Notes under the pieces: generated by a model | Database searches by the model: none | The model's input: only the letters and a program-made list of their open reading frames with translations | Told to the model about the DNA's origin: nothing | Shown here: positions 51,991 through 60,096 of the stretch, one piece after another | Position numbering within the stretch: position 1 is the first letter of the stretch | Layout: each line of letters opens with the position of its first letter | Program-made: the position numbers and the translations under genes | Assembly (NCBI RefSeq): GCF_030244015.1 | Contig: NZ_JASSYX010000004.1 | Span: 737,555-801,554, forward strand | Source: Pedobacter ginsengisoli | GTDB taxonomy: Bacteria > Bacteroidota > Bacteroidia > Sphingobacteriales > Sphingobacteriaceae | Direction: 5' to 3' | DNA: 64,000 nucleotides

Positions 51991-52212
51991 TTAAAATGCA
52001 GATTTGTTTTTCAGCGGCTGTAAGAGATATTCCAGCCCGTTGAGTTTAATTTCGTAAAGAGTGGCTATCAATTGCCCCAGTTTGCCCGGCGGCCAGCCTT
52101 CCTGATGAAACCAAATGAGATAGGATTCGGGCAGATCGCAAATCAAACGGCCTTTGTATTTGCCAAAGGGCATTTGCATGGTCACTAAGTCCTTTAGTAG
52201 CTGTGGGTTCAT
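51991..52212 (-). CDS. DUF3820 family small protein
   Basis: A 73-residue protein carrying the short motif MPFGKYKGRLICDLPESYLIWFHQEGWP, characteristic of DUF3820 (a small domain sometimes linked to exonuclease-like proteins). It lies 11 bp after mfd on the same strand and is likely read through from it. Function unknown. Cytoplasmic. Confidence 0.85.
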   Translation of the reverse strand: MNPQLLKDLVTMQMPFGKYKGRLICDLPESYLIWFHQEGWPPGKLGQLIATLYEIKLNGLEYLLQPLKNKSAF

Positions 52213-52223
52213 TTTCCTTGATT

Positions 52224-55200
52224 TTAATTGACTACCATTTCCAGCATTTCTACTGCTTCATCTACTGTGTTAAGGTTGTCAAATGCAATACGCAAGCTGT
52301 CTTTGACTTCCTTAAGGTTGCATAACCTGGGGTGAATCTGTGCAAAATGCAATATTTTATTGAACATTTTGGAATCGAAGAAGGGAGATTGCTTATCGGT
52401 AATGAAATAGCCCCTTAAAGTTCCCTTTTTGAATGTGATCTTTTCGAAGGCAAGTTTCCTGGCGACCCATTGTAACCTCAACACTTTGAGCATGGTTTTG
52501 ACAGGATGGGGAACAGGACCGAACCTGTCTTTCAGCGACGATTCAAATGCCTTGAGCTGGTGCTCATTTTCTATCCTGGAAAGTTCTGTATATAGGTTAT
52601 ATCTTTCTGTGATATTGGTCACATAATCGTCGGGGATGTACAGCTCGAGATCTGTGTCTATTTGTGTAAAGGTGACAAAGGGCCGCGGGGGTTCATCTTT
52701 AAACAGGCCTTTGAATTCATCATCCTTGAGTTCCTGAATGGCTTCATCAAGGATCTTGTGATACATTTCGAAGCCGATCTCAGCTATAAAGCCACTTTGC
52801 TCCGCGCCCAGAAGGTTTCCGCTGCCGCGAATATCGAGGTCACGCATTGCAATATTGAAGCCGCTGCCCAAATCTGAAAATTCCTCGATGGCACTGAGCC
52901 GTTTTCTGGCTTCAGAAGTAAGTGTGCTTAAGGGAGGACTAAGCAGGTAGCAAAATGCTTTTTTATTGGAACGTCCTACGCGGCCCCGCATTTGGTGGAG
53001 ATCGCTGAGGCCAAACATGTGGGCATGGTTGATGATGATCGTATTTGCATTTGGAATGTCGAGGCCGGCCTCGATAATGGTCGTTGCCACCAGAACATCT
53101 TTTTCTCCGTTGATGAAGTCAAGCATCACGTCTTCCAGCTGATCGCCATCCAACTGTCCATGTGCTATTCCTATTCTTGCTTTCGGAACAAGTCTTTGGA
53201 TGAGCCCCCCCAGTTGTGGTAAATCATTGACCCGATTGTGTATGAAGAAGACCTGCCCGCCGCGGTCAAGCTCATATTGGACGGATTCCTGGATCAGCTT
53301 ATCATTGAATACATGCAATTCGGTATTTACTGCCTGGCGGTTTGGCGGGGGAGTACTCATTATAGAGAGATCCCGGGCTCCCATCAGAGAAAAATGAAGG
53401 GTACGTGGAATTGGCGTGGCTGTTAGCGTAAGTGTATCAATATTGACCCTGAGGGCACGAAGCTTTTCTTTGGAACTTACCCCAAATTTTTGTTCCTCAT
53501 CGATAATCATGATGCCCAGGTCTTTGAACTTGACATCCTTGCTGAGCAAGCGATGGGTGCCAATGATGATGTCTACCTTTCCATCGGCCACTGCCGCTAA
53601 GGTTTCTTTAATCTGCTTGCTGGTTTTGAAGCGGTTGATATAATCTACAGTGCAGGGGAAGCCTTTGAGCCGACCGCTGAATGTTTTGAAATGCTGCAGG
53701 GCGAGAATAGTGGTAGGAACCAATACCGCGGCCTGCTTGCCATTTGCTACCGCTTTGAATGCTGCACGGATGGCGATTTCGGTCTTTCCAAAACCAACGT
53801 CGCCGCATACCAGCCTGTCCATGGGATGTGGCGCTTCCATGTCCTTTTTTACGTCGCTGGTCGCTTTTTCCTGATCGGGGGTATCTTCATAGATGAATGA
53901 AGCCTCCAGCTCCGTCTCCAGATAGCCGTCGGGATCAAATGCGGTACCTACCTGTGCTTTTCTCAATGCATAAAGCTTGATAAGATCCCTGGCTATATCT
54001 TTAACTTTTTTTTTAGTGGTCTTTTTGAGCTTGTCCCAGGCCTCGGTGCCCAGCTTGTTCATTTTCGGTGCCGTACCATCTTTGCCACTATACTTGGCAA
54101 TGCGGTTTAGCGAATTGATATTTACATAAAGCAGGTCGTTGTCTGCATAAACAAGACGAATCATTTCCTGTGTCTTACCATTGACCTCTACTTTTTCCAG
54201 ACCTGCGTACTTGCCGATGCCGTGGTCTATGTGGGTCACGAAGTCGCCGGGCTTCAGGTCCCGGAGTTCTTTTAAAGTGATTGCCTGGCTGCGCTGGTAG
54301 CCTCTTTTTAGCTTGTATTTATAAAAGCGATCGAAGATCTGGTGGTCAGTATAGAAAGCGGCTTTCAGTTGCGCGTCTACATAACCTTCTCTGAGCGGGA
54401 TGTTGACCGGACTAAACTTTGCTGTCTTGTCGATATCATCAAGAATGGCATACAGACGCTCGGTCTGTTTAACCGAAGCACTAAATATGAAATTGTGTAT
54501 GCCCTGTTTTTCGTTTTCTTTAAGGTTATGGATCAGCAGACTGAAATCTTTATTGAAAGATGGCTGAGGTTTGGTCTCAAATTGGAATACCTGGTCCGTC
54601 TTGTAAAAGAACCGCTTGCCGAACTCAATCAATGTAAAATCATGGAGCATGTCACCGAGCATCTTTTCATCTGTAAAAGCGAACCTGGGGTCAATCCAGT
54701 CTGCATTTTCCTGCTTTTCTTTGGCGGGAAGTGCTTTCCAAAGTTCCGTGGCTTTTCTGTAACCGGATTTTATAATATCAAGTGTGAATTCCACATCCTT
54801 AAACCAAAGTTGCGTGTCTTTTTCAATATAATCCAGCAGACTGATGTTATTTTCTGTCAGATACCTGGATTGTACATTTGGAATAATGGTGAGGGATTTG
54901 ACGTCGTCGACAGAAAGCTGGCTCTCGATTTCGAAGGTACGGATACTTTCTATTTCATCACCAAAGAATTCTATGCGGTATGGCAGGTCATGCGAGAAGG
55001 AAAAAATATCAACAATACCCCCGCGGATGGAAAATTGTCCGGGCTCGTAAACAAAATCTGTACGGTTGAAATCGTAATCTATTAAGAATTCATTGATGAA
55101 ATCTATCCCAAGTTTTGCGCCGAGACTAATCTCTAAGGTATTCTTTTCTAACAGGCTGCGGTTGATCACTTTTTCGGCCAGCGCCTCTGGATAGGTAACA

Positions 55201-55565
55201 ACGATCTGCCCATATTCGCTTTGATGATTGAGTTCATTGAGTACTTCAGCCCGTGCCAGTACGTTTGCGGTATCCACCTGCGTAAATTCAAATGCTTTAC
55301 GAAAGGATGAAGGAAAAAGCAAGACCTCCTTGTCAAGGATACTTTCAAGATCGGCCAGGAAATAAGATGCTTCTTCCCTGTCTGGTAAGACAAATAAAAC
55401 AGGTTTATGCAATAAAAAGTAAGCAGCTATTGCAACTGTCGCATCTGCTGAACCAACTAAGCCTTTTAGTTGAAGTTTACCTCCTTTGCCCACATTCAGG
55501 GCCTTTGTCAGTGCGACAATGCGCTCATCTGTTTTGTATCTGTTAATCAGGTCGCGGATGTTCAC
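52224..55565 (-). CDS. mfd: Transcription-repair coupling factor
   Basis: Removes stalled RNA polymerase from DNA lesions and recruits UvrA. A 1113-residue protein, normal for Mfd. It has the UvrB-like N-terminal region, a CarD-like RNAP-interaction domain (about residues 425-480, LKPGDFVTHIDHGIGKYAGLE), and the RecG-like translocase with GDVGFGKTE (about 590), DEEQKFG (about 690), TATPIPRTLHFSL and HGQLDGDQLEDVMLDF. The TRCF C-terminal domain follows. The start codon is GTG at 55565 (then AACATCCGC), with a promoter box only 4 bp upstream. Confidence 0.96.
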   Translation of the reverse strand: MNIRDLINRYKTDERIVALTKALNVGKGGKLQLKGLVGSADATVAIAAYFLLHKPVLFVLPDREEASYFLADLESILDKEVLLFPSSFRKAFEFTQVDTANVLARAEVLNELNHQSEYGQIVVTYPEALAEKVINRSLLEKNTLEISLGAKLGIDFINEFLIDYDFNRTDFVYEPGQFSIRGGIVDIFSFSHDLPYRIEFFGDEIESIRTFEIESQLSVDDVKSLTIIPNVQSRYLTENNISLLDYIEKDTQLWFKDVEFTLDIIKSGYRKATELWKALPAKEKQENADWIDPRFAFTDEKMLGDMLHDFTLIEFGKRFFYKTDQVFQFETKPQPSFNKDFSLLIHNLKENEKQGIHNFIFSASVKQTERLYAILDDIDKTAKFSPVNIPLREGYVDAQLKAAFYTDHQIFDRFYKYKLKRGYQRSQAITLKELRDLKPGDFVTHIDHGIGKYAGLEKVEVNGKTQEMIRLVYADNDLLYVNINSLNRIAKYSGKDGTAPKMNKLGTEAWDKLKKTTKKKVKDIARDLIKLYALRKAQVGTAFDPDGYLETELEASFIYEDTPDQEKATSDVKKDMEAPHPMDRLVCGDVGFGKTEIAIRAAFKAVANGKQAAVLVPTTILALQHFKTFSGRLKGFPCTVDYINRFKTSKQIKETLAAVADGKVDIIIGTHRLLSKDVKFKDLGIMIIDEEQKFGVSSKEKLRALRVNIDTLTLTATPIPRTLHFSLMGARDLSIMSTPPPNRQAVNTELHVFNDKLIQESVQYELDRGGQVFFIHNRVNDLPQLGGLIQRLVPKARIGIAHGQLDGDQLEDVMLDFINGEKDVLVATTIIEAGLDIPNANTIIINHAHMFGLSDLHQMRGRVGRSNKKAFCYLLSPPLSTLTSEARKRLSAIEEFSDLGSGFNIAMRDLDIRGSGNLLGAEQSGFIAEIGFEMYHKILDEAIQELKDDEFKGLFKDEPPRPFVTFTQIDTDLELYIPDDYVTNITERYNLYTELSRIENEHQLKAFESSLKDRFGPVPHPVKTMLKVLRLQWVARKLAFEKITFKKGTLRGYFITDKQSPFFDSKMFNKILHFAQIHPRLCNLKEVKDSLRIAFDNLNTVDEAVEMLEMVVN

Positions 55566-55569
55566 AACA

Positions 55570-55577
55570 CAAATGTA
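55570..55577 (-). promoter_or_regulatory. -7 promoter box of mfd
   Basis: Minus-strand TACATTTG matches TAnnTTTG, ending 4 bp before the GTG start. It predicts a leaderless mRNA beginning at or next to GTG. A TTTG lies 26 bp upstream, a longer spacing than usual. Confidence 0.55.
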
Positions 55578-55634
55578 ATATTTATGATTAGCTTTAGGTG
55601 TAACAAAGTGTGGAATAATCCATCTATAATTATA

Positions 55635-55640
55635 AAGGGG
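55635..55640 (+). promoter_or_regulatory. Shine-Dalgarno-like site of the DUF2752 gene
   Basis: AAGGGG, 5 bp before the ATG at 55646. Strong SD sequences are rare elsewhere in this window. Confidence 0.55.
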
Positions 55641-55645
55641 ACAAC

Positions 55646-55948
55646 ATGAAAGAACTCATTTTTTGGGTGTTGGCTTTAACGGCGCTGGGATTAGCAACGC
55701 CTGAGGAATACGGACATGCGCATCATTTTACGCTTTGTCCGCTGGCAAATCTTGGAATAGAGTCGTGCCCGGGTTGTGGAGTGGGCCGGGCGATAACACA
55801 ACTGCTGCATGGCAACATTGCTGAAAGCTGGAAACACCACTGGTTTGGAATCCCGGCGCTGTTCATTGTTGTTTTCAGGATTGTTGGATTGATAAAATTG
55901 AATATTAAATCATTTAAAATAAAATATAAGGAGAAAAGATATGTTTGA
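55646..55948 (+). CDS. DUF2752 family small membrane protein
   Basis: A 100-residue protein with two hydrophobic segments (about residues 3-17 and 70-88). The DUF2752 core is FTLCPLANLGIESCPGCGVGRAITQLLHGN, with the CPxCG-like cysteines. Function unknown. It overlaps the TM2 gene by 8 bp. A strong SD-like sequence precedes it. Confidence 0.88.
   Translation: MKELIFWVLALTALGLATPEEYGHAHHFTLCPLANLGIESCPGCGVGRAITQLLHGNIAESWKHHWFGIPALFIVVFRIVGLIKLNIKSFKIKYKEKRYV
55928..55933 (+). promoter_or_regulatory. Shine-Dalgarno site of the TM2 gene
   Basis: AAGGAG, 7 bp before the ATG at 55941, inside the 3' end of the DUF2752 gene. It supports independent initiation of the overlapping gene. Confidence 0.65.
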
Positions 55949-56300
55949 GTCACCGTTTATGTCATTGCCTGGAATCACACCCCAGGAATATTCGTACTTG
56001 CAAACAGCAACTACTGGATTCAGTGATCAGCAACTGAGAGGTTTTCTGATGATCTACAGCAGCAAAAGAAGGAACCCCGACGATATGGTATTGTACTGTA
56101 TATTGGGTTTTTTTGTGCCCGGACTGGCCAGGTTTTTAGTCGGTCAGATCGGGATGGGGATTTTATACTTCTTCACTTATGGTTTATGTGCGATCGGGAC
56201 GATCATTGATTTAGTGAATCATAAAAGCCTGGCATTTGAATACAACCAGAAAATGGTATTTGAAAGTTTGCAAATGGTAAAGATGGGCAATATCCAATAA
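55941..56300 (+). CDS. TM2 domain protein
   Basis: A 119-residue membrane protein. It has an N-terminal cytoplasmic region and the TM2 domain at about residues 50-95: two helices with the DxxD-like turn replaced by YGLCAIGTIIDLVNHK. The segment RRNPDDMVLYCILGFFVPGLARFLVGQIGMGILYFFTYG matches the family. Function unknown. Probably cotranscribed with the DUF2752 gene before it and the Nif3-like gene 20 bp after it. Confidence 0.88.
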   Translation: MFESPFMSLPGITPQEYSYLQTATTGFSDQQLRGFLMIYSSKRRNPDDMVLYCILGFFVPGLARFLVGQIGMGILYFFTYGLCAIGTIIDLVNHKSLAFEYNQKMVFESLQMVKMGNIQ

Positions 56301-56320
56301 GGTTTTTGTATTTTTAAGGC

Positions 56321-57418
56321 ATGAGACTATCAGTTTTGATCAAACACCTGGAAGCCTATGCACCGGCAAGCTACCAGGAAGATTATGACAATTCGGGACT
56401 GCTTATTGGAAGCCCCGATCAGGAAGTGCATGCTGCGCTTGTTGCGCTGGACTGTACGGAACAGATCATAGATGAAGCGATCTTACAAGACTGCAATCTG
56501 ATCATTACACATCATCCGATTGTGTTTAAAGGACTTAAGAAGATCACCGGAAAAACGTATGTTGAACGGGTGGTTTTGAAGGCCATTCGCCATAACATTG
56601 CGCTTTATGCAATTCATACCAACCTCGATCATGTGAAGAATGGGGTCAATGGTATAATTTGCGAAAGGCTGGGATTACAAAACCTGAAAGTGTTGAGGCC
56701 AAAAAATAGCCTCCTGAAGAAGCTGGTTACATTTTGCCCAACTGAATATGCAGATAAGGTACGTGAAGCTCTGTTTGAAGCCGGGGCCGGACACATCGGC
56801 AATTACAGCGACTGCAGTTTTAATGCCTCAGGGTTTGGTACTTTCAAAGGAAATGAAGACACAAATGCCTATGCCGGTGAAAAAGGAGTGCAGCATCATG
56901 AGCCCGAAATAAGAATTGAAACTGTATTTGTTGTTCAGAATGAACGCAGGATATTGTTGGCTTTACTGGAAAGCCATCCGTATGAAGAAGTGGCATATGA
57001 TATTTATGCCCTGGAAAACAAACTGGAGACCGTGGGTTCGGGGATGATAGGTTGGCTGGATCAGGAAATAGACAGTAAGGAGTTTTTGCGAATGGTAAAG
57101 GAGAGAATGGACGCAACCGTGATCAGACACACTGCGTTATTACCTAAAAAAATAAAAAAAGTTGCTGTTTGCGGAGGTTCAGGTAGCTTCTTGTTAAATG
57201 ACGCGATAGCAGCTGGCGCCGACGCTTTTGTTACCGCCGATTTTAAATATCATGAGTTTTTTGATGCTGAGGGAAAATTGGTGATTGCAGATATCGGACA
57301 CTTTGAAAGTGAACAATTTACATCTGATTTGTTGATAGATATTATTCAAGAAAAATTTCCTAACTTTGCAATCCGTTTAACGGAGCATAATACAAACCCC
57401 ATAAATTATTTCATTTAA
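56321..57418 (+). CDS. Nif3-like dinuclear metal centre protein
   Basis: A 365-residue member of the NIF3/GTP cyclohydrolase I type 2-like family that forms toroidal hexamers around a dinuclear metal site. Metal ligands are in LIITHHPIVFKGL (about residues 63-75), YAIHTNLDHVKNGVN (about 100) and a C-terminal IGHFESEQF (about 325). It includes the middle PII-like insert (about 130-230) found in longer members. Function unsettled. It overlaps the zinc-ribbon gene by 1 bp (TAATG). Confidence 0.93.
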   Translation: MRLSVLIKHLEAYAPASYQEDYDNSGLLIGSPDQEVHAALVALDCTEQIIDEAILQDCNLIITHHPIVFKGLKKITGKTYVERVVLKAIRHNIALYAIHTNLDHVKNGVNGIICERLGLQNLKVLRPKNSLLKKLVTFCPTEYADKVREALFEAGAGHIGNYSDCSFNASGFGTFKGNEDTNAYAGEKGVQHHEPEIRIETVFVVQNERRILLALLESHPYEEVAYDIYALENKLETVGSGMIGWLDQEIDSKEFLRMVKERMDATVIRHTALLPKKIKKVAVCGGSGSFLLNDAIAAGADAFVTADFKYHEFFDAEGKLVIADIGHFESEQFTSDLLIDIIQEKFPNFAIRLTEHNTNPINYFI

Positions 57419-58161
57419 TGGAACAAACAGTAGAGCAAAAGCTAAAAGATTTATACGAGTTACAGACTCTTCATACAAAGATTGACAAAATACGTCAGAT
57501 CCGCGGTGAGTTGCCAATGGAAGTTGCTGATCTGGAAGATGAAGTGGCAGGTCTGGAAACACGTATCCAAAAATTCAAAGGTGAACTGGATGATACCGAG
57601 GATTCAATCGTAACGCGTAAAAATATGATCAAAGAAGCTCAAAATCTGATCAAAAAATACGAGACACAGCTAAAGGACGTTAAGAACAACCGCGAGTATG
57701 ATGCTTTGACTAAAGAGGTAGAGATTCAGACACTGGATATTCAGGTTTCCGAAAAGAAAATCAGAGAATTCGGGTTTGACATTGCTCAGAAAACTGAGGT
57801 TTATGAAAAAGCACTTGCTGATCTGGAATCAAGAAGGAGAGATCTGGAGATTAAGAAAGGCGAACTTCAAACCATCACTGCGGAGACTGAAAAGGAAGAG
57901 GAGTCTTTAACTAAGAAAGCAGAAAAAGCAGAAACTGGAATTGAGGACAGGCTTTTAGTCGCTTATAAAAGATTAAGAGGAAATGCAAATAATGGTCTGG
58001 CAGTTGTAACCATTGACAGGGATTCGTGTTCCGGATGCTTTAACCAGATTCCCCCTCAGCGCCAGCTAGATATTCGCCAGCGCAAAAAAATCATTGTTTG
58101 CGAACATTGCGGAAGGATTCTGGTTGATGAAGCACTAACTCAGGAAGTAGCGCTTGCTTAA
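57418..58161 (+). CDS. C4-type zinc ribbon domain protein
   Basis: A 247-residue soluble protein. The first about 190 residues form a long antiparallel coiled coil (Lys/Glu-rich heptads). The C terminus is a zinc ribbon (CSGCFNQIPPQ...VCEHCGRIL, about residues 202-235, four Cys). It resembles CT398-type proteins, which were proposed to act in transcription or protein interactions. It starts within the stop codon of the Nif3-like gene, a linkage common in Bacteroidota. A strong terminator follows. Confidence 0.92.
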   Translation: MEQTVEQKLKDLYELQTLHTKIDKIRQIRGELPMEVADLEDEVAGLETRIQKFKGELDDTEDSIVTRKNMIKEAQNLIKKYETQLKDVKNNREYDALTKEVEIQTLDIQVSEKKIREFGFDIAQKTEVYEKALADLESRRRDLEIKKGELQTITAETEKEEESLTKKAEKAETGIEDRLLVAYKRLRGNANNGLAVVTIDRDSCSGCFNQIPPQRQLDIRQRKKIIVCEHCGRILVDEALTQEVALA

Positions 58162-58183
58162 TTAGACTTTAAGAAATTTAGTA

Positions 58184-58210
58184 GGCCGGAAACTGTTTCC
58201 GGCCTTTTTT
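58184..58210 (+). terminator. Rho-independent terminator
   Basis: A 9-bp perfect stem (58184-58192 with 58196-58204), 3-nt loop and six Ts, closing the TM2-Nif3-zinc ribbon unit. Confidence 0.95.
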
Positions 58211-58241
58211 GTACACGTATTTTTTGATGGGATAAATAGCC

Positions 58242-59324
58242 TTAAAACCGGTAAACAAAAGCATTGATGTGCATTCCTGCGCCAACTGACGCAAAAACAG
58301 CGTATTGCCCGGGTTCGACCTGATATCCATTAATCTGGTTTTTTAAGAAGAGATCAAGCAATGTAGGTATGGTCGCTACGGAGCTGTTCCCCAGCCATGA
58401 AATGGTCATAGGGACAAGGTTCTCGGGGACGGTGTCTAAGTCATAAAGCTTAAACAGCCGCTTCATGATGGCGTGATCCATTTTCCCGTTAGCCTGGTGA
58501 ATAAATACCGTTTTGATATCAGTAATATTTATTCCTGCCTTATCTATTGCTTTTTTTACAACCTGAGGGACGGTTGTTACTGCAAATTCATAGAGTTTGC
58601 GGCCGTTCATTTTAAGATAAGTGTTGCCATTGTTCTCGTTTGGATTATTGCTTTTACCCATAACGAGGAGTGATCCATAACCTACGGCATAGGTTTGTGT
58701 TTTGTGGGCCAGTATGCCAATCTCATTATCGGCGGTTTGGGCTTCAAATATCACAGCACCAGCACCATCTGAAAAGATCATGCTGTCTCTGTCATGCACA
58801 TCTGTAATCCTTGAAAGCGTTTCTGCGCCAATTACCATTACTTTACTGGCATCTCCGCTTTTAATTAGATAATTGGCTTGTATAGCACCCTGAACCCAGC
58901 CAGGACAACCAAAAATAAGGTCATAGCCTACGCAATCAGGGTTCTGGATATTTAATATTTGTTTGACCTTTGCTGCCAGCGAAGGCAGTATGTCCATCCG
59001 ATTGCTGCCATTTTTTACGTCCCCGAAATTGTGGCAAAAAATAATATAGTCAAGCTCCTCCTTGTCAATGCCTGCCATTTCAATAGCCCGCTGTGCAGCA
59101 ATGGCCGCGATATCGCTGTTCACCAGGTCCGGATCAATATATCGTCTTTCCTGAATTTCAGTTATCTCCGTGAATTTATCAATAACATAAGACATCTCTT
59201 TATCAAGAAGCACTCCGTTTTCATAAAAAGTAGAATTTAAGAAAGAGGCTCCTGGAATAATGTTTTCCGGAATATAGCTGCCTGTACCAGTAATAACTGC
59301 GTATAAATTTGGTGTAGTGCTCAT
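58242..59324 (-). CDS. 3-oxoacyl-ACP synthase III-like protein (KAS III/FabH superfamily)
   Basis: A 360-residue thiolase-fold condensing enzyme. The active-site triad is in place: the nucleophile Cys at about 140 in DLIFGCPGWVQGAI, His in FIHQANGKMDHAI and Asn in SWLGNSSVATIP. The C-terminal glycine-rich VGAGMHINAFVYRF closes the fold. It diverges from housekeeping FabH at the N terminus (about 30 extra residues in ASFLNSTFYENGVLLDKEMS), and no other fatty acid genes are adjacent. It may serve fatty acid initiation or a specialised acyl product. Single gene; the LUD gene begins upstream. Confidence 0.9.
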   Translation of the reverse strand: MSTTPNLYAVITGTGSYIPENIIPGASFLNSTFYENGVLLDKEMSYVIDKFTEITEIQERRYIDPDLVNSDIAAIAAQRAIEMAGIDKEELDYIIFCHNFGDVKNGSNRMDILPSLAAKVKQILNIQNPDCVGYDLIFGCPGWVQGAIQANYLIKSGDASKVMVIGAETLSRITDVHDRDSMIFSDGAGAVIFEAQTADNEIGILAHKTQTYAVGYGSLLVMGKSNNPNENNGNTYLKMNGRKLYEFAVTTVPQVVKKAIDKAGINITDIKTVFIHQANGKMDHAIMKRLFKLYDLDTVPENLVPMTISWLGNSSVATIPTLLDLFLKNQINGYQVEPGQYAVFASVGAGMHINAFVYRF

Positions 59325-59389
59325 TTTGAACCGTAGACTGTTTTGGTCTAGAGTATAAAACTAAAATAATTTTATTATATATGAAAGAT

Positions 59390-60034
59390 TTAAATAAAAT
59401 CTTCAATTAAAAATACAAATAATTCCTTGGGGCCGTGTGCCCCCAGCACTAAAGTTTTCTCAATATCTGCGGTTCTGCTTGGGCCGGTAATGGTACTCAG
59501 CATAGTTGGGAGCTGACTTCCATATTTGTCTTTAATGAGCCTGAAAGCATCTTTGAGATCCATAACTATTTGTCCTGTGCGGGCAATAACGATATGATGG
59601 TGGGGAAAAATGCTTAGTCTGCGGCCAGCCGAATTTTGATTAGACACGATTACAGATCCGTTTCTGGCAATAAGCGCTTCACATAATGTTATGCCTGCTT
59701 CAGCGAGTTCAAAATCCTTATCTGTCTTGTAGAAGGGGAACTCATATTCGGTCAAAAGTTCCTGAAGTTCAGGTTCCCAACAATATATTTTCCGCCATTT
59801 ATACTTGTCCGCCAGCTGCAGGATATTTTCAATAAATTCTATTCCATTCTCACAGTATATAAAATTTCCTGAAACGGCTGTTAGCTGCTCCGCAAATAAG
59901 ACCTCAAGTATTTCTTCGCTCTCTTTGTATAAAGGAGTGTCTTCTAAATTTGGATAAGGATTGTCTCTTTTTTCAAGAAGGGCTTTCCTTATCTTTTTTA
60001 GCATGAGCTCTTTGGAAGTTATATTTTCTTGCAT
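59390..60034 (-). CDS. LUD (LutC-like) domain protein
   Basis: A 214-residue protein with the LUD domain (NagB/RpiA-like fold, LutC/YkgG). Signatures are ALIARNGSVIVSNQNSAGRRLSIFPHHHIVIA (about residues 115-146) and TGPSRTADIEKTLVLGAHGPKELFVFL (about 180-207). It lacks Fe-S binding motifs. It may be part of a lactate-oxidation or quinone-linked pathway, but lutA and lutB are not adjacent. It follows ftsH (62 bp) on the same strand, an arrangement often kept in Bacteroidota. Confidence 0.92.
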   Translation of the reverse strand: MQENITSKELMLKKIRKALLEKRDNPYPNLEDTPLYKESEEILEVLFAEQLTAVSGNFIYCENGIEFIENILQLADKYKWRKIYCWEPELQELLTEYEFPFYKTDKDFELAEAGITLCEALIARNGSVIVSNQNSAGRRLSIFPHHHIVIARTGQIVMDLKDAFRLIKDKYGSQLPTMLSTITGPSRTADIEKTLVLGAHGPKELFVFLIEDFI

Positions 60035-60077
60035 ACAAAAAATGGATTCGCAGTCATTTCATGTTCGAAATGACTGC
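60035..60077 (-). terminator. Hairpin terminator behind ftsH
   Basis: An 11-bp perfect stem (60050-60060 with 60067-60077), loop of 6, in the ftsH-LUD gap. On the minus strand a T run (60043-60036) follows 6-7 nt after the stem, so termination may be partial. Confidence 0.65.
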
Positions 60078-60096
60078 CACCATAATATTATTCTTA

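Noticed and set aside
54342..55085. A 247-codon plus-strand open frame inside mfd
   Set aside because: It is antisense to a fully conserved Mfd region and shows no domain; long shadow frames are common over such coding sequence.
58242..59324. Start of a flexirubin or polyketide cluster
   Set aside because: Only one KAS III-like gene, with no acyltransferase, ACP or aromatase genes beside it.
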